Assembly (NCBI GenBank): GCA_021234155.1
Contig: JAJEKV010000026.1
Coordinates: 4,587,713-4,651,712 of the forward strand
Direction: 5' to 3'
Source of the DNA: Isoetes taiwanensis
Lineage: Eukaryota > Streptophyta > Lycopodiopsida > Isoetales > Isoetaceae
Length of the DNA stretch: 64,000 bases
The number at the start of each line of letters is the position of its first letter. Positions within the stretch are counted from its first letter, which is position 1. Below the pieces are notes generated by a model, which saw only the letters and a list, made by a program, of their open reading frames with translations, had not been told where the DNA came from and ran no database searches. The position numbers and the translations under genes were made by a program. Of this stretch, positions 59,830 through 64,000 are shown piece by piece.

Positions 59830-60819
59830 ATTGTTGGAATGGAGTACCTTGGGCCAGCAGGGGCCATCATCGATTGTGGGAAGCGGAAGGTGACCTTCCC
59901 AACGCCCGACGGAAAAGCCATTGAGATCACAGGTAAAGAAGTTACCCCCATCATGCAATGTATGTCCGTTAAGAAGCTGCTCAAATCTATAAGGAGCGAG
60001 AAGGTAGCATACATCTTCAAACTCGAGATTGAGGAACAAGAGACGGAAGAAAGCAAGGAAGACAAGGCGCTCGGCAAGTTACCCAAGCCAATCGCCAACT
60101 TGATTACGGAGTTCCACGATCTCTTTCCAGATGAGATCGAGAAACTTCCTCCTTACAGGGGAGTAGAGTGTGAGATAGCACTCGAGCCAGGGACCAAGCC
60201 GACAAGCAAGGCCCCATATAGAATGACCACACATGAACTCACAGAGCTGAAGAAGCAGCTACAAGAGTTGCTCAATCTAGGCTTCATCAGGCCTAGTGTC
60301 TCACCATTTGGGGCACCCATCCTCTTTGTCAAGAAGAAGGATGGAAGCTTGAGGATGTGCATAGATTACAGACAGTTGAACAAGCACACCATCAAGAACA
60401 AGTACGCACTCCCCAGATCAGACGACTTGATGGATCAGCTCCAAGGGGCAAAGGTCTTCTCCAAGATCGACCTAAGGTCAGGTTATCACCAGATCAGAAT
60501 AAAAGAAGAGGACATCCACAAAACGGCTTTCAGGACCAGGTATGGGCATTATGAATTCACCGTAATGCCATTTGGGCTATCCAACGCCCCAGCTACGTTC
60601 ATGAGACTCATGAACGACATCTTCAGAGAATACTTGGACACCTTTGTGATAGTATTCTTTGGACGACATATCTCCGTGTACAATAAATCCATTCAAGAGC
60701 ATGCTCAAGACATCGAAGGCGCCGAGAAGCTAAGGAGGCATCGGTTGTATGCCAAGTTGTCGGGCGTCACTTTGCAAATGAGGAAGGTGGAATACCTCGG
60801 TCATGTGATTTCAGCGTAA
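59809..60819 (+). pseudogene. Gypsy reverse transcriptase (chromovirus-like)
   Basis: A 336-residue frame with all N-terminal RT blocks: [102 protein letters not shown]. At the catalytic site the frame reads VIVFFGRHI instead of the family's V(F/Y)xDD. The nucleotides GGACGACAT still code DD in the neighbouring frame, so one extra base at about 60657 hides the site, and the frame recovers at [16 protein letters not shown]. The RT blocks resemble Tekay/Reina/CRM-type chromoviruses. Confidence 0.9.
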
Positions 60820-62349
60820 GGAATCTCGGCAGACCCCGCCAAAGATTGAAGCAAGAATCCAATGGCCGGCACCAAAGAACGCCCATGAGGTCGGTTTCCT
60901 CGGCCTAGCGGTATTACAGAAGTTCGTGAAGAACTTCGCCAAAGATAGCAGCCCCAATCGACTTAACTTAACAAAGGCGGAGAAAGTAAAAATTGGGCGC
61001 ACCATTGGCTCAAGAAAGCCCAAGCAGATTTGAATTGTTGAAGGAAGCCTTGACAACCGCCTCGCCTTGACCCCTCGCCGGACCCGAGAAGGATAAGTTA
61101 GTGGCAACGGATGCAAGCAAGATAGCCACAGTGCTGATGCAGAAGATGCGGGTAAGAGCATAATAGCATACGACTCAAGGAAAATGAACGACGCCAAACG
61201 CGCGTTATCCGGACGATGATCAAGAGCTGCTAGCGCTTGTCGAGCATTGAGAATCGAGGCATTACCTCTTAGGGAGGAAATTCCACCGACACCGATCACC
61301 GTGAGCCTCCAATACGTATTCACGCAACCACATCTCAATCTGAGGCAGAGAAGGTGGATGGAATTTCTTGAGGAGTACGACTTTGAGATAGTCTACAAAC
61401 CCGGGAAGCTTAATGTGGTAGCAGATGCGCTTTCAAGGCATCCACTGACAACCAGAGTGCACTGCAATGCAATCTCGACGCTCTTCAGTGAATTCGGGAA
61501 AAAGATAGAAGAAACCTTGCCAACGGATGAGGACTTCAAAGAAGTATGGGCAAGCTTGTCCAAGGAAGCGAGAACGGACAAGGAGAGGGAAACCTTCAAA
61601 AACTTTAAAAAGGAAGGTAACCTCCTATACCATAAGAACAAGTTGTGCGTGCCGGAATCATCTGGAGTAAGAAAGTTGATCCTCCACGACACCCACAACA
61701 GCCCAATAGCTGGCCACGCAGGATTCATGAAGACATATTTCAAAGTGCGTAGCAGCTACTATTGGCCAGGAATGAAGAAACAGATAGCTCGCCACATCAA
61801 GGAGTGCCAGCTATGCCAGCAAACGAAGGCGTAAACAACTTCAATTCCGTGTTTTGGAACCATTAGTTGTACCAAACGCTAAGTGGGAGGTCGTCAAGAT
61901 GGATTTTATAACAGATTGCCAAGAACAGTAAGAGGTAAGGATGCCTTGATGGTCGTGGTCGACAAGTTGTCGAAGATGGCCCATTTTGTGCCTTGCAGGA
62001 CCACGGACACGGCTATGGACACGGCAAAACTCTTCACCAAAGAGATTTTCAGACTTCATGGCATGCCAAGGGAAATTATCTCCCACCGAGATCCGGTTCA
62101 TCGGGCCTTCGGCGGGATCTCTTCACAACGATTGAACGGTTATCAATGAGCACGCCTATCATCCACAAACGGATGGGCAAACAGAGCGTGTCAATAGAAT
62201 TTTAGAAGACATGCTCCGAAACTATGTCTGGAACAAGCAAGGTATGTGGGAGGAATTTATTCACTTGGTGGAGTTTGCGTACAGTAGCACCAAGCAGGAA
62301 TCAGCCCAAATGTCGCCGTTCATGATCAACTACGGCTACCAATGCCTAA
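60820..62349 (+). pseudogene. Gypsy RNase H and integrase, truncated by hAT
   Basis: RNase H is frameshifted (61040-61350), ending with RRWMEFLEEYDFEIVYKPGK and VADALSRHP. The integrase zinc-binding H2C2 domain is intact at about 61685-61830 (GHAGFMKTYFKVRS, YYWPGMKKQIARHI, CQLCQQTK). The core begins VKMDFITD and runs through KLSKMAHFVPC, LHGMPREIISHRDP and QTDGQTERVNRILE in several frames. It ends at SPFMINYGYQ, where a hAT element starts at 62358. Any chromodomain and 3' LTR lie beyond the window or past the hAT. Confidence 0.87.
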
Positions 62350-62357
62350 CTCCAGAC
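62350..62357. repeat. Putative 8-bp hAT target duplication (left)
   Basis: CTCCAGAC immediately before the element. The partner would be outside the window. Confidence 0.5.
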
Positions 62358-64000
62358 CAGGGTTGTTTTCGTACGCGTACGAAACAATTCTGGACGTATA
62401 GTACCTTATATTCTTTACAGTACGTCTCGTACGTTACATAATGAGGTCAATTTTTTTTTTTTCTTTGGGTTTTACCTTAGCCCTAATGGTATTTTCGAGT
62501 CTCACATATTTCCTAACCCTAGCCGCCCTCCAAGCCGCTTCATGACTTAGGGTTCGCGGAATCGAGAGGAGTGCTTGCACAGGTTAAGGGCAACGAAGGA
62601 GCTTCTAATGCAAGATTGGCAGTGTTCTGATGGCAGTTAGATGGATTTTTGATGTGAAGAGACTTTGAACAGAGGTCTCAAAAGGTTTAAACGATTTTTA
62701 GACTTCTCTTTTCATTTACATCATCCTCTGATTCCATAAATCGGCATCTTTCAGGTTATTTGCAGTTGGGTTTAGTGGATTCGGCCAGATGGTATCAGTA
62801 TTTGTGGCAGCAGCAACTTTGCTTCATTGCTTACATTCGAGGCTGGATTTGCTGCAAATTTTGAGTGCTTAACAGGTAAGGTATTGTTATATAGATATTT
62901 CTTTCCTTGAAAACGAGATAGCCAAGTTTCTTTTCATGTTTGAAACAAATAGTCAAGTGCCATTCATTCTCATTCTCATCATTATTTTTTTTGCAGTGCA
63001 CTTAGAGATGTCAGCATTCCTCCTGATATTTCAGATCATATATGAGGTGATATTTTGATGCTTTACTTGTTTTTTATAGTTTTCCATCATGGACATCTCG
63101 GTCTTTTCTGTTTTTTTTCTATATATTATCTTTCTAGAATGGCTTTGTCACTGTTGATTGCATTTTTATTCTGTCAAAATGTAATTGTAATTTTAACCAT
63201 AACATTATGTTGATATGGCAGCTTGTCACATTAGTGGTTATAGTTGATCTATTATTCCATACTGTTATTGCACTGATCTGTTATAACTCTGAGATGCTTC
63301 AAAAGGAGGATAAACCAGTAGTTTAATGGCATGGCCTTTTTTTAGGCATATTTCTTTTGCTCTATTATTTTTGGGTTGCGTGCTGCTGATTGATGATGGC
63401 ATGTACTATTATACCTCTGTTCTGAAACTAATACATTGGTAGTTATGTCTGTGCAGGCCCTATAGATTTTGTCTTTGTGGATTGGTTTTTAAAATAAGAA
63501 GCCTGTTCAATCTTCCCATGTCACTGGGGTAAGTTTTCTATCAAACATATGAATAAGTAGGAAAATAATTATTCCTAGAACTTAGTAAAATTTTGTTTCT
63601 GCAAAAGAAAACTCTCTTTCTGATTCAATTATTTGTCATATGAGTTTATTTGTCTATATGATTGGAGTAGCCTAAATGCATATTCCATTTTGTTCAGGTG
63701 GCAGAAGCAGATCAGCTAGATAATTAGTTAATATCATTGCCAGGAGTATCCCATATCAATATGGGAATTGATGCCAGGAAGCATCTAAAATAAACTTGTA
63801 CCATAGAACAATCGTGGAAAACATTTTGTTTTGTATTAAATTCTAGAATGCTTGTTCTGAGTGGATCAACCTGAACAATCTTATCTATGGGTTGTTACTC
63901 AGATAATTAAACAATTGATATTAAGCTGTGGTCTTTTCTTTTCTACTAGATGCTTATTTGAGCTTGAACACTTGTATAATGTTTGTTTTCTTACTATTAA
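62358..64000. mobile_element. hAT element, left end (continues past window)
   Basis: It starts CAGGGTTGTTTTCG, the hAT consensus type CAGGG, and carries TACGCGTAC 15-20 bp inside, as does the hAT at 27991. GTACG/CGTAC motifs are repeated over the first 90 bp, then come a T-rich tract and AT-rich, intron-like sequence with no ORF I recognise. No right end is seen before 64000. Confidence 0.65.

Overview
This is a stretch of plant nuclear DNA, most likely from a land plant with a large, repeat-rich genome. The evidence is the copia, chromovirus-type gypsy, hAT, LINE and Helitron elements, the GT-AG introns in gene fragments, and broken copies of plant genes. The species cannot be fixed. I found no convincing intact host gene and no rRNA or tRNA. 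Nearly everything is transposable-element sequence or gene debris caught in it.

Bases 1-25,000 are mainly Helitron territory. Four 5' ends share a start near TCTACTTACTTAAAA, and 3' ends carry a GCCCGGC-AAC-GCCGGGC hairpin followed by CTAG. Two Helitrons sit directly tail-to-head against another (1574/1575 and 16928/16929), and one about 7 kb element has both ends (16929-23882). Just past it is a fragment of a BRWD/PHIP-like WD40 gene, fused to the C-terminal end of a LINE whose 3' end is a CTTC microsatellite.

Bases 26,157-36,662 are one copia element with 196-bp LTRs, a TAGAT target duplication, a tRNA-Met primer site and a polypurine tract. It is broken by a 2.4-kb hAT transposon (8-bp duplication ATCATGCT), by a 1.49-kb solo LTR inserted in its integrase (5-bp duplication GTGTT), by a 58-bp tandem duplication and by loss of most of the reverse transcriptase. 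Its overlong 5' region holds an antisense, intron-bearing fragment of a RER1 gene.

Bases 38,850-42,960 hold a broken organic cation/carnitine transporter gene (minus strand), cut by a second copy of the same solo LTR, itself cut by a LINE. A longer LINE copy of that family (GDFNA endonuclease motif, YADD reverse transcriptase motif, CTTC tail) fills about 44,334-49,355. A minus-strand Helitron fills 50,138-53,398.

Bases 54,384-62,357 are the most interesting part. A TATA box leads into a decayed ORF that begins with a histone H3-like tail (MARTKQIARKA...), continues through a long charged linker and ends with a complete H3/CENH3-type histone fold. Two 67-bp hairpins follow, then a second TATA box and a roughly 500-residue ORF of unknown family, then a chromovirus-like gag-pol. 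The gag-pol is cut at its integrase by a second hAT element that runs off the right edge. The same 67-bp hairpin occurs as another pair at 43,093-43,349. Whether histone, unknown ORF and gag-pol are one large element or neighbours by chance is the main open question.
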